From Paenibacillus beijingensis (GTDB lineage Bacteria > Bacillota > Bacilli > Paenibacillales > Paenibacillaceae): a stretch of DNA of 64,000 nt. Location of the stretch: the NCBI RefSeq assembly GCF_000961095.1, contig NZ_CP011058.1, positions 2,075,001 through 2,139,000 of the forward strand. The letters run 5' to 3'. Both the position numbers and the translations under genes were made by a program. Every line of letters starts with the position of its first letter. Position 1 is the first letter of the stretch. Under the pieces are notes generated by a model that had not been told where the DNA came from, did no database searches, and saw only the letters and a list, made by a program, of their open reading frames with translations. This document shows, one piece after another, positions 42,488 to 50,705 of the stretch.

Positions 42488-43201
42488 ATGTTGCAGCATC
42501 AAAAAATAGTCGTGATCGGCGGAAGCTCCGGAATCGGGTTGGAAACGGCGAAGCAAGCGGCGGCGCTTGGAGCGGAGGTCATCATAGCCAGCCGCTCCAA
42601 GGCCAAGCTGCAGAAAGCGAAAGCGGAGCTGGGACCAACAGCGTCGTCCTATACGCTCGATACGACGCAAGAGCAGGAAGTGAAATCTTTCTTCGAAACG
42701 GTCGGCCGCTTCGACCATCTGGTGGTGAGCGCGGCGGAAACTTCCGGCGGGCCGTTCCTCCAAACGGACACGGCCAAAGCGCGGCAGCTGTTCGATAATA
42801 AATTTTGGGGTCAATACTACGCCGCCAAGTACGGCGCGCCGAACATCGCCCCGAACGGTTCCATCACGTTATTTTCCGGGGTTGTCGCTTACAAATCGAT
42901 GATTGGGTCGTCCGTACTCGGCGCCGTCAACGCGGCCGTTGCGAATCTGGGTCAAACGCTGGCGCTGGAGCTGGCTCCGCTTCGCGTCAATCTCGTATCG
43001 CCCGGTATTATCGATACCCCTTCCCGCAGCCAAATGCCGGAGGAGGCGCGCAATCAATTTTACGATACGATCGCAAGCAAGCTCCCCGTTAAGCGGGTCG
43101 GCAAAGCGGAAGACGTGGCGCAAAGCGTGCTGTACCTGATCCAAAACGGCTTCGTGACCGGTACCGTTCTCCATGTGGACGGCGGGCATATATTAACGTA
43201 A
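42488..43201 (+). CDS. Atypical SDR-family oxidoreductase
   Basis: A 237-residue Rossmann protein with GGSSGIGLETAKQAA, a TLDTTQEQEV segment, SGVVAYK and a C-terminal TGTVLHVDGGH. The usual catalytic YxxxK is not present in the expected place: after the serine region the sequence is MIGSSVLGAVNAAVANL, where YSASKAAL would be expected. It belongs to the divergent SDR group with altered active sites. The gene has the shared 31-bp element upstream and GAGGAGG before its ATG, and is probably induced through HxlR. Confidence 0.85.
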   Translation: MLQHQKIVVIGGSSGIGLETAKQAAALGAEVIIASRSKAKLQKAKAELGPTASSYTLDTTQEQEVKSFFETVGRFDHLVVSAAETSGGPFLQTDTAKARQLFDNKFWGQYYAAKYGAPNIAPNGSITLFSGVVAYKSMIGSSVLGAVNAAVANLGQTLALELAPLRVNLVSPGIIDTPSRSQMPEEARNQFYDTIASKLPVKRVGKAEDVAQSVLYLIQNGFVTGTVLHVDGGHILT

Positions 43202-43217
43202 GCAGCCGGACGCCATT

Positions 43218-43246
43218 TTTACAAAACACTTCGTTTGATTTAATAC
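43218..43246 (+). promoter_or_regulatory. Promoter of glpP
   Basis: TTTACA (43218-43223) and TAATAC (43241-43246) are 17 bp apart, 65 bp before the glpP start. Confidence 0.55.
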
Positions 43247-43310
43247 GCCGCTAATAAATCGCCGTTACGATAAGGACAAGAACTCGGGAATGGAAAGGAA
43301 CATATCCCTG

Positions 43311-43904
43311 ATGTCCTTACTTTATCGGATTGGCAACAACCCCATCATTGCAGCGGTAAGAAGGCCCGAGGATGTCGATGCCGCTTTGGACAGCCGGGTG
43401 GAAAACCTGTTTTTCATGGGCGGGAACGTCAAGGAAATTATTCACGCCGTCGGCCGGACGAAGGAACGGAATAAAGGCGCCTTTGTCCATCTTGATTTGA
43501 TTCGCGGGCTTTCCAGCACAGACAAGGAAAGCGTCGATTTCGTCGCCGATTACATCGGCGCGGACGGAATCGTCACCCCGAAGAGCCATTTGATCAAAGA
43601 AGCGAAGCGGGCCGGGCTTTACGGCATTCTTCATCTGTTCGTGCTCGATTCTTCGGCGCTGAAGAACGGGTTGAAAATGGCCGGGAACGTGCAGCCGGAC
43701 GCCATCGAGCTGATGCCCGGAGTCATCACGAAGATCGTTCAGTCATTGTCCGACACGATTACCGATATCCCCATTATTGCCAGCGGCCTGATTCAAACGA
43801 AAGAAGAAGCGGCCAGCAGTCTGCATGCCGGCGCAACGAGCCTGTCCGTCAGCGACCAGACGCTCTGGAACCTTTCGTTTCAGGATTTGCAAGCAATCAT
43901 GTAA
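43311..43904 (+). CDS. glpP: Glycerol-3-phosphate-responsive antiterminator
   Basis: A 197-residue TIM-barrel RNA-binding protein of the GlpP family: IIAAVRRPEDVDAAL, VHLDLIRGLSSTDKESVDFV, GADGIVTPKSHLIKEAKRAG, HLFVLDSSALKNGLKM, PDAIELMPGVITKIV and SGLIQTKEEA. Bacillus GlpP binds leader RNA with glycerol-3-phosphate and lets polymerase pass a terminator before glpFK, glpD and glpTQ. Here the next genes follow a long terminator-like hairpin and encode a Ugp-like system. The start at 43311 follows AAAGGAAC; ATG 43290 is an alternative. Confidence 0.93.
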   Translation: MSLLYRIGNNPIIAAVRRPEDVDAALDSRVENLFFMGGNVKEIIHAVGRTKERNKGAFVHLDLIRGLSSTDKESVDFVADYIGADGIVTPKSHLIKEAKRAGLYGILHLFVLDSSALKNGLKMAGNVQPDAIELMPGVITKIVQSLSDTITDIPIIASGLIQTKEEAASSLHAGATSLSVSDQTLWNLSFQDLQAIM

Positions 43905-43946
43905 CTTATATTACAACTTCATATTTTGTCGTTTGGAGTGAGGAAT

Positions 43947-44012
43947 GAGAGAAAGCTCTGGACAACGAACTTAGGGACCTGTGTCCTTAGTTTGTTGCCT
44001 GCGCTTTCTCTC
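43947..44012 (+). promoter_or_regulatory. Terminator/antiterminator-like leader between glpP and the Ugp-like operon
   Basis: Outer arms GAGAGAAAGC (43947-43956) and GCTTTCTCTC (44003-44012) enclose an inner stem of about 15 pairs (43963-43978 with 43983-43997) around CTGT. A T-rich run TTCTTATTTTTAT follows, then TTGGAGG and the ATG at 44044. Size and place suit GlpP-controlled termination. Confidence 0.75.
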
Positions 44013-44043
44013 TTCTTATTTTTATGACTATTGGAGGTAAAAC

Positions 44044-45411
44044 ATGGATTTCAACCGTAAGCAGCCGGTCGACCGTTATGTGCTCGTGATCAGCATTGAC
44101 GGCATGGCAAACTATTACTTGCAGGACCCGAACGTGCGCATGCCGAACCTGCGCAAGCTTATCCGCAGCGGCGTCTGCGCCGAAGCGATGGAAAGCGTAT
44201 TTCCGACCGCGACGTGGGCGATTCATTCCAGCATGGTAACCGGGACGTATCCCCGCAAGCATGGGGTGCTCGGCAACTGGGTCATTGACCGGCCGGGCCG
44301 CCGGGTCGGAGAACATTTCGGCGAGCGGCTGTGGAACAAAGCGGACGTGCTGCGCAGAGAAACGTGGTACGACGCCGCCAAGCGGATGGGCTGGACAACC
44401 GCCTCGATCTGCTGGCCGGTTACGCGGGGAGCGGATACGATCGATTTCAACATCCCCGAGTTTTACGAGCAGGAGCTGTTCGACACTTGTTGCACGCCTG
44501 ACCTATGGAATGAGCTGAAAGCGGCAAGGCTGCCGGTGGACCGTTACGGCGAATGGAGCACGGACCATGCCCGCGCGCCGATGCAGGACTGGCTGACGAC
44601 TGAAATCGCGAAATTTTTGATCGACCGCCACAGTCCAAACCTGATGCAGCTGCACTACCTGCTGCCGGACACCTATCAGCACGATTACGGCATCCGTTCC
44701 AAAGAAGCGTACTGGGCGCTCGAATATGTCGACGAACGGATCGGCGAGGTGCTGAATGCGCTTGAGCACAAAGGGCTGCTTGCGAAGACGAATGTGTTCG
44801 TCATGTCCGATCACGGCTTCATCAATACGAGCCGAACATTCTATCCGAACGTGCTGTTCAAACAGAAGGGCTGGCTGAAAGAGGGCAACATGGAAGAAAC
44901 GCGCGTCATCGCCGTATCCAACGGCGGCTCGGGCTATGTGTACGTGCTTGAAGACGACCCGGCTGAAAAAGACCGCCTGATGCGCGAGGTACTCCGCGCG
45001 CTTGCCGAAAGCGAGGGGGTTGGGCGGTTGTTCGAGCCCGAGGAATTCCCGTCCCTTGGCCTTCCGGCCCCCGGCGAGCTTGATGAGCACCGTCCGGACT
45101 TCGCGTTTGAAGCCGAACTCGACTGCTTTGTCCACTTCGAGCAGAGCGGCGATGAAGTGATCGGACGCTCCGCCAAATTCAAAGGCATGCACGGGTATTT
45201 GCCGCAGCACGAAGAGCTGAAAGCGATCTTTGCGGCAGCCGGCCCTTCGATCCGCTCCGGCATGACGCTGCCGGAAATCCGCATCGTCGACGTGGCGCCG
45301 ACGATCGCCCGCCTGCTCGGTACGGAGCTTGACGATCCGGACGGACACGCCTTGGATGACATTTGGAAGGAGGAACTCACGCTTGCAAAACTCAATCCCA
45401 TTCACCGGTAA
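44044..45411 (+). CDS. Alkaline-phosphatase-superfamily phosphodiesterase
   Basis: A 455-residue nucleotide-pyrophosphatase-like metalloenzyme. Ligands are visible in LVISIDGMANYYL (Asp), ATWAIHSSMVTGTYP (nucleophile Ser/Thr region), YLLPDTYQHDYG (Asp, His), VMSDHGFINTS (Asp, His) and KGMHGYLPQH (His). No signal peptide was seen, so it acts in the cytoplasm. As first gene behind the GlpP-type leader it probably splits glycerophosphodiesters imported by the ABC system that follows, releasing glycerol-3-phosphate. Confidence 0.88.
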   Translation: MDFNRKQPVDRYVLVISIDGMANYYLQDPNVRMPNLRKLIRSGVCAEAMESVFPTATWAIHSSMVTGTYPRKHGVLGNWVIDRPGRRVGEHFGERLWNKADVLRRETWYDAAKRMGWTTASICWPVTRGADTIDFNIPEFYEQELFDTCCTPDLWNELKAARLPVDRYGEWSTDHARAPMQDWLTTEIAKFLIDRHSPNLMQLHYLLPDTYQHDYGIRSKEAYWALEYVDERIGEVLNALEHKGLLAKTNVFVMSDHGFINTSRTFYPNVLFKQKGWLKEGNMEETRVIAVSNGGSGYVYVLEDDPAEKDRLMREVLRALAESEGVGRLFEPEEFPSLGLPAPGELDEHRPDFAFEAELDCFVHFEQSGDEVIGRSAKFKGMHGYLPQHEELKAIFAAAGPSIRSGMTLPEIRIVDVAPTIARLLGTELDDPDGHALDDIWKEELTLAKLNPIHR

Positions 45412-46312
45412 AAAGGTTCGAACGTCCCGCCGCTTCCGTAGCGGACTGCGGAAATCATGGATTCCGTTCGCTTTTCTGCTGCCGGCGCTCGGGCTGTATG
45501 CCGTCTTTTTCGTCTACCCGTTCATCTTTGCCTTGGGTCTGAGCTTTCAAAGCTGGAACATGATCAGCCCGGACAAAACGTTCGTCGGCCTCGCCAACTA
45601 CCGCCACCTGCTGCATGACGAGGTGTTCTGGATTTCACTGAAAAATTCAGGGCTCTATGTGCTGCTGACCGTACCGCTCGCGATGGCGATCGGGCTTGTG
45701 CTGGCGCTGCTGGTGGAAAGCTTGTGGCGGGGAAAAAGGCTGTACCGGCTCATCTTTTTCCTGCCGGTCGTCTCCTCCATCGGCGTCATCAGCATCGTAT
45801 GGAGCCTGATGTACAACCCGCAGGTCGGCGCCATCAACGTACTGCTCCGCATGTTCGGGATCGAAGGCCCCAACTGGCTGAACGACCCATCCATGGCGCT
45901 TTGGGCGCTGGCGATCGTCGGCATATGGAAAGGCTTCGGCTACAATATGGTGCTCTATATTTCCGGACTGAAGTCGATCGACCGCGGCCTGTACGAGGCG
46001 GCATCGATCGATGGGGCCGGCCGCTGGCGCCAGTTCCGGAATGTGACGCTGCCGCTCCTGTCGCCGGTTACCTTTTTCATCCTCGTTATGAGCATCATCT
46101 CTTCCTTTCAGGCGTTTGCGACGATCCAAATCATGACCAAAGGCGGACCTAACAATGCGACCAACGTGCTCGTTTACCAGATTTACCAGGAAGCCTTTCA
46201 ATTTTTCAACATCGGCGTCGCTACCGCCTCGTCCGTCATCCTGCTGCTGATCGTCGGACTGCTGACCGTCATTCAGCTTCGTATGTCGAACAAAATGGTT
46301 CACTACCAATAA
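45383..46312 (+). CDS. UgpA/MalF-type ABC permease
   Basis: A 309-residue permease. The start is TTG at 45383, seven bases after AAGGAGGAA and inside the preceding gene (29-bp overlap). Six TM segments (WIPFAFLLPALGLYAVFFVY first) and the EAA loop YEAASIDGAGRWRQFRNVTL are present. It pairs with the next permease and the lipoprotein. The system is of the carbohydrate type 1 class that includes UgpAEB for glycerol-3-phosphate. Confidence 0.9.
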   Translation: MQNSIPFTGKKVRTSRRFRSGLRKSWIPFAFLLPALGLYAVFFVYPFIFALGLSFQSWNMISPDKTFVGLANYRHLLHDEVFWISLKNSGLYVLLTVPLAMAIGLVLALLVESLWRGKRLYRLIFFLPVVSSIGVISIVWSLMYNPQVGAINVLLRMFGIEGPNWLNDPSMALWALAIVGIWKGFGYNMVLYISGLKSIDRGLYEAASIDGAGRWRQFRNVTLPLLSPVTFFILVMSIISSFQAFATIQIMTKGGPNNATNVLVYQIYQEAFQFFNIGVATASSVILLLIVGLLTVIQLRMSNKMVHYQ

Positions 46313-46337
46313 TGACGCCGGAAAGGAGGTGTTTCGA

Positions 46338-47165
46338 TTGTACCGCAAATTGCGCCTTGTTGAGGAAGGAAGCAAGCATATTCTGCTCATTGCGTTCGCC
46401 CTTCTCAGTCTGATCCCGATCTTCTGGATGCTTGCCACGTCGTTTAAAGACCCCCAGGAGGTATTCGCCGGCCATCTGTTCTGGTCGAACGCATTTAACC
46501 TGGACGGTTACCTGCAGGTATTCCGCGAGATTCCGTTCTCTGTGTGGGCATGGAACAGTACGGTGGTCGGCGTGCTGCAAACGCTGGGGCAGCTGATTGT
46601 CGGCGTGGCGGCCGCCTTCGCTTTCGCCCATTACCGTTTTCCCGGCCGGGACGCCCTGTTCTTCTTCGTCCTGATCACGATGATGATTCCGCCCCAAGTC
46701 ACGATGGTGCCGACTTACATGATCGTGGGTGAGCTCGGATGGCTGAACTCGTTCACAGGCGTGATCGTGCCGCACCTCGCCAGCGGATATGCGATCTTCC
46801 TTCTCAGGCAATCGTTCATGACGGTTCCCCGCGAGCTTGGAGACGCCGCCGTCATAGACGGGTGCAGCCCGTTCGGCACGATGTGGCATGTTTATTTACG
46901 CTTGTCGATGAGCGCGATTAGTGCCCTGACGGTTATCCTCTTTGTCGGGAACTGGAACGATTTTCACTGGCCGCTGCTGGTGCTCTCCGACAAGAGCATG
47001 CAGACGCTGCCGGTCGCTTTCGTCCAATTCCGTGAGGAAGAATCGCTGGAGTGGGTGCCGACGATGGCGGTCGCCACGCTGTCCATGCTGCCGATTCTGC
47101 TATTGTACCTTGCGGCACAAAAGAATTTTATCGAGGGCTTTAAGAACAGCGGATTGAAAGGCTAA
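46338..47165 (+). CDS. UgpE/MalG-type ABC permease
   Basis: A 275-residue permease with six TM helices and the EAA loop GDAAVIDGCSPFGTMWHVYL. The TTG at 46338 lies eight bases after AAAGGAGG; a GTG at 46329 is inside the binding site and is rejected. The last TM ends with KNFIEGFKNSGLKG, typical of the MalG/UgpE family. No ATPase is encoded in the operon, so a shared UgpC/MsmX-type ATPase is expected. Confidence 0.9.
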   Translation: MYRKLRLVEEGSKHILLIAFALLSLIPIFWMLATSFKDPQEVFAGHLFWSNAFNLDGYLQVFREIPFSVWAWNSTVVGVLQTLGQLIVGVAAAFAFAHYRFPGRDALFFFVLITMMIPPQVTMVPTYMIVGELGWLNSFTGVIVPHLASGYAIFLLRQSFMTVPRELGDAAVIDGCSPFGTMWHVYLRLSMSAISALTVILFVGNWNDFHWPLLVLSDKSMQTLPVAFVQFREEESLEWVPTMAVATLSMLPILLLYLAAQKNFIEGFKNSGLKG

Positions 47166-47199
47166 TATTCTTCACACTACCAAGGAGGATGTTCAAAAC

Positions 47200-48504
47200 A
47201 TGAAAAAACAATGGGGTATCAGTCTGCTGGCGGTCATCATGATTCTGTCAGTCATCCTTACAGCCTGCGGCAATACGAATCAAACCGGGGTCAAAGCCGA
47301 TGAAAAAGGCGCATCCGAAGAATCGAACGAGGTTGTGGAAATCGAATTCTTGCACCAGCATGGCGGTGACGCCGTTGATAAGCTGGTGGAGGAATACCAC
47401 AAATCGCAGGACAAGGTCAGAGTCAAGCCGGTGTTTGCGCAGGGCTCTTATGAAGGTATCATCGAGAAAATCCAGACGCAAGCGGCGTCCAAGCAGCTTC
47501 CCGACGTGTTCACGAACGGATTCGTGTATACCCGCTTCGCTATCGATACGCTTCCGATCGTTCCGGCTTACGAGTTCATCGAGAAGGAAAACACTGATAT
47601 GTCCGACTTCTTTCCCGAGATGCTGAATTTGGGTAAAGGCGATGACGGTAAACAGTACGCGATGCCTTTTGGCGTGAGCACGCCGATCGTTTATTATAAT
47701 GCCGATCACTTCAGAGAAGCCGGGCTTGACCCCGAGAATCCGCCGCAGACATGGGAAGAAATCCGCGAGGCGGCGAAAAAGCTGACGGTGAATGGACGTT
47801 ACGGCATGTTCTTCAACTACGAAGTTACGGGGAACTGGATGTATCAGGCCATGACGGAAACAGCGGGCGGACATATGATGTCCGAAGATTTGAAATCGGT
47901 CGCCTTTGATTCCGACGCGGGCCGCAAAGCGCTGCAGTTTTGGGTGGATCTAGTCAATACGGACAAGTCCATGCCGGTTATGGACGGCAAGCAGGCTTCA
48001 CAAAGCTTCGCATCCGGCAATATTTCTATGTATGTGGAATCGCCAGCTTTGCTTACCAACTTCCGCAAGCAAACGCAATTTGACCTGCGTACTTCAGTCT
48101 TTCCGTCGCTTGACGGAAAACGGGTCGTGCCGGCGGGCGGCAACAACCTTGTTATCCTGGCGAAAGACCCGAAAAAACAGGCGGCAGCCTGGGATTTCGT
48201 CAAATTCGCCACTTCTGCCAAAGGAACTTCCTTGATCGCACAAGAAATCGGCTATATGGCGACTCGCAAAAGCGCTCTGGACGATCCGAAGCTGATGGGC
48301 GATTTCCTCAAGAAAATTCCACAGGCCAAAGTGCCTTACAACCAGTTGGAAAACATGGTTCCTTGGTATAACTTCCCTGGAACTGCCGGATCGAAGGTGT
48401 ACAAAATCGTTCAGGACAATATCCAGGCCGCGCTTCTGCAGCAAAAATCAGTGGATCAAGCCGTAACGGATGCAGCTGCCCAGGCTAACGCCCTGCTGAA
48501 ATAG
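47200..48504 (+). CDS. UgpB-like solute-binding lipoprotein
   Basis: A 434-residue lipoprotein with lipobox LTAC at about residue 24. The mature part fits the family 1 binding fold (EIEFLHQHGGDAVDKLVEEY, QGSYEGIIEKIQTQAASKQL, MPFGVSTPIVYYNADHF), close to UgpB in these segments. Glycerol-3-phosphate or a glycerophosphodiester is the likely ligand because of glpP and the neighbouring phosphoesterases. Confidence 0.88.
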   Translation: MKKQWGISLLAVIMILSVILTACGNTNQTGVKADEKGASEESNEVVEIEFLHQHGGDAVDKLVEEYHKSQDKVRVKPVFAQGSYEGIIEKIQTQAASKQLPDVFTNGFVYTRFAIDTLPIVPAYEFIEKENTDMSDFFPEMLNLGKGDDGKQYAMPFGVSTPIVYYNADHFREAGLDPENPPQTWEEIREAAKKLTVNGRYGMFFNYEVTGNWMYQAMTETAGGHMMSEDLKSVAFDSDAGRKALQFWVDLVNTDKSMPVMDGKQASQSFASGNISMYVESPALLTNFRKQTQFDLRTSVFPSLDGKRVVPAGGNNLVILAKDPKKQAAAWDFVKFATSAKGTSLIAQEIGYMATRKSALDDPKLMGDFLKKIPQAKVPYNQLENMVPWYNFPGTAGSKVYKIVQDNIQAALLQQKSVDQAVTDAAAQANALLK

Positions 48505-48521
48505 AAGCGGAGGTTTAAGCT

Positions 48522-49364
48522 TTGGATTATGAGGAACGTTTGTCAAATATAAAAGTTTGCTTCTTCGATCTCGACGGTTGTGTTTATCATGGCAGCCGGT
48601 TATCGCCGGGTGTCATCCCGCTGCTCGCCGAACTGCGGCAGCGGGCGATCCGCTTCGCATTTCTGACCAACAATTCGCGGCTGAGAGCCCCGGACATCGG
48701 TGCGCGGCTGGCGGCGATGGGCCTGAATGTCGCTGCCCGTTCGATCGTATCGGTAACCGACATTGCCGGCGCGTACATCCGGGATAAGTTCGGCCGCGTC
48801 ACGGTGAAAACGATTGGAAGCGACGGGCTGGCCCGCAGCATCGAGGAAGCGGGCCACACCGCGGTCGCGTGGGATGGTCCGTCGCCCGACGTCGTCATTG
48901 TCGGCCGCGATACGGAATTTCATTACGGAAAGCTGCAGCAGATCGCGGCCGATATCGGCCGGGGAGCGCGTCTTATCGCCGCCAATCCGGACCGTTACCA
49001 TCCGGGTGCAAGCGGGGAGCGAATTCCGGAGACCGGCGCGCTGCTGGCGGCGATCGAAGCGATCACGGGCGGCACCGCCGAATGCATCGGCAAGCCGGAG
49101 CCTTATATTTTCGAGCACGGCATGAAGCTGTTCGGCGCCGCGCCCGAACATTGCGTCATGGTCGGCGACAATCCGGACACCGATATTGCCGGCAGCATCC
49201 GTGCCGGTCTCAAATCGGTATGGATTACGAATGAGACGGCAGACGGTCATCCCGACTCGATGCCGGAATGGTCCCCGGATTGGCCAAGGCCCGACATCGC
49301 GCTGAGCAGCATCGAGCAATTTTACCGTCTTGTCGCCTCCGGCGTGCTGCAATCCGCGAATTGA
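48522..49364 (+). CDS. HAD-IIA phosphatase (NagD/glycerol-phosphatase type)
   Basis: A 280-residue HAD hydrolase with motif I FDLDGCVYHGS, motif II FLTNNS, motif III Lys in GKPEPYIF and motif IV MVGDNPDTDIAGS. The TTG at 48522 follows GCGGAGG. HAD-IIA enzymes dephosphorylate sugar or glycerol phosphates, so in this operon it may remove phosphate from glycerol phosphate. A terminator follows. Confidence 0.88.
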   Translation: MDYEERLSNIKVCFFDLDGCVYHGSRLSPGVIPLLAELRQRAIRFAFLTNNSRLRAPDIGARLAAMGLNVAARSIVSVTDIAGAYIRDKFGRVTVKTIGSDGLARSIEEAGHTAVAWDGPSPDVVIVGRDTEFHYGKLQQIAADIGRGARLIAANPDRYHPGASGERIPETGALLAAIEAITGGTAECIGKPEPYIFEHGMKLFGAAPEHCVMVGDNPDTDIAGSIRAGLKSVWITNETADGHPDSMPEWSPDWPRPDIALSSIEQFYRLVASGVLQSAN

Positions 49365-49388
49365 GCTGCATTCGAACCTGCCGATCAT

Positions 49389-49412
49389 CGATAGAAAAAG
49401 TCTATCGTTTTT
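49389..49412 (+). terminator. Terminator of the GlpP/Ugp-like operon
   Basis: Arms CGATAGA and TCTATCG around AAAAG are followed by a T-run. Confidence 0.8.
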
Positions 49413-49423
49413 CAAATTACGTC

Positions 49424-49451
49424 TTGCAATCCGGTTAATTCCGATTATAAT
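49424..49451 (+). promoter_or_regulatory. Promoter of the organosulfur-type operon
   Basis: TTGCAA (49424-49429) and consensus TATAAT (49446-49451) are 16 bp apart. Transcription should begin near 49458, giving a leader of about 160 nt before the first gene. Confidence 0.75.
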
Positions 49452-49484
49452 TGTAAGAATAATAGAAGTTTTTTACATTGTCGA

Positions 49485-49540
49485 CTGGAACACCAGAGAC
49501 ACAACGTTGCCTGACTTACAGGCTGGTTGTGTCTTTTTTT
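49485..49540 (+). promoter_or_regulatory. Attenuator leader (small hairpin plus terminator), class unknown
   Basis: A small hairpin CTGG-AACA-CCAG (49485-49496) abuts a two-part stem: AGACACAAC (49497-49505) with GTTGTGTCT (49526-49534), and GCCTG with CAGGC inside, then seven T residues. An intrinsic terminator inside a leader implies conditional read-through. No known riboswitch class was recognised. Confidence 0.65.
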
Positions 49541-49620
49541 GTGCTTACAGATCGGCGAAAGGTCCGAAACTGACGCGTCGGCCGCGTGTTCGGGCTTGAT
49601 CACGAACGGAGGGGATTGTA

Positions 49621-50691
49621 TTGAGCCTGCATTTCTCTTGGTTTACGCCAACGAATGGAGACGGCGCGCGGATCGGGCTGCCCAAACCGGAAAGGGAGCC
49701 GAGTCTGAACTATATTGTGAACGTGGCAAAGATGGCGGAGCACGTCGGATTCGACGGGATTTTAATTCCGGTCGGAACGCCGTTCCTCGATTCGTGGATG
49801 GTCGGATCGGCCGTCGTCCACCATACGTCGAGAATCCGTCCGTTAATTGCGATTCGCCCCGGATTTATCGCGCCTTCGCTGTCCGCCAAAATGGCCGCCA
49901 CGCTGGATAGATTCAGCGGCGGACGAATCGACATCAATATCGTCACCGGCGGCTCGCCGCACGAGCTTGGGCAGGACGGGGACTTTTTGCCTCACGACGA
50001 GAGATACGAGCGAACGAAAGATTTTATGGGCGTATTGCAGACGCTGTGGAATGATCAGCATGTGGATTATGAGGGGCCTTATTTTTCGCTCAAGGACGCT
50101 CAGCTTGTGCCAAGCAGCATTCAACCGCGAATCCCTGCCTTTTTCGGCGGAGCGTCGGAGCAGGGCAAGGAGGCAGCCGCCCAGTACGGTGATGTGTACC
50201 TGCAGTGGGGAGAAGACGTGGAGGAAGTGGGCAAACAGATCGAAGATGTCCGCGCAAAGGCTGCAAAATATGGAAGAACGCTCGAGTACGGCATCCGCAT
50301 TCATGTTATTGTCCGCGAGACCGAGCGGGAAGCGTGGGAAGCGGCGGAACGGCTCGTTGCGGACATCGATCCGGCGGTTGAGCAGCGGATGAGCAGCTAT
50401 TACCGCGAGGCCGACTCCGTCGCCCAGCAGCGGATGAGCCGGCTGCTTCAAGGCGATTACCGGTTCGGCAAGCATAAATGGGCCGGCATCGGGCGCGTCC
50501 GCAAAGGAGCGGGAACAGCCGTTGTAGGAAATCCGGAACAAGTCCGGGAAGGACTGCAGGAATATATCGACATCGGCGTCACCCATTTCATTCTATCCGG
50601 CTTCCCCCATCTGGAGGAAGCGCAGCGGGTCGGTCAATTGCTGCTGCCGCAATTCAAAGACCGGCGGACAGGCAGCGTCAGCTACGCATGA
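49621..50691 (+). CDS. SsuD-like FMNH2-dependent alkanesulfonate monooxygenase
   Basis: A 356-residue luciferase-fold monooxygenase. Long stretches follow SsuD: GFDGILIPVGTPFLDSWMVG, AATLDRFSGGRIDINIVTGG, HDERYERTKDF, YLQWGEDVEEV, HVIVRETEREAWEAAERLV, DSVAQQRMSRL and LSGFPHLEEAQRVG. The reaction would be cleavage of sulfite from an organosulfonate using reduced flavin and O2. The TTG start follows CGGAGGGG. It is the first gene of a five-gene operon; no flavin reductase gene is present. Confidence 0.88.
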   Translation: MSLHFSWFTPTNGDGARIGLPKPEREPSLNYIVNVAKMAEHVGFDGILIPVGTPFLDSWMVGSAVVHHTSRIRPLIAIRPGFIAPSLSAKMAATLDRFSGGRIDINIVTGGSPHELGQDGDFLPHDERYERTKDFMGVLQTLWNDQHVDYEGPYFSLKDAQLVPSSIQPRIPAFFGGASEQGKEAAAQYGDVYLQWGEDVEEVGKQIEDVRAKAAKYGRTLEYGIRIHVIVRETEREAWEAAERLVADIDPAVEQRMSSYYREADSVAQQRMSRLLQGDYRFGKHKWAGIGRVRKGAGTAVVGNPEQVREGLQEYIDIGVTHFILSGFPHLEEAQRVGQLLLPQFKDRRTGSVSYA

Positions 50692-50705
50692 AGGAGGAGG
50701 CAACC

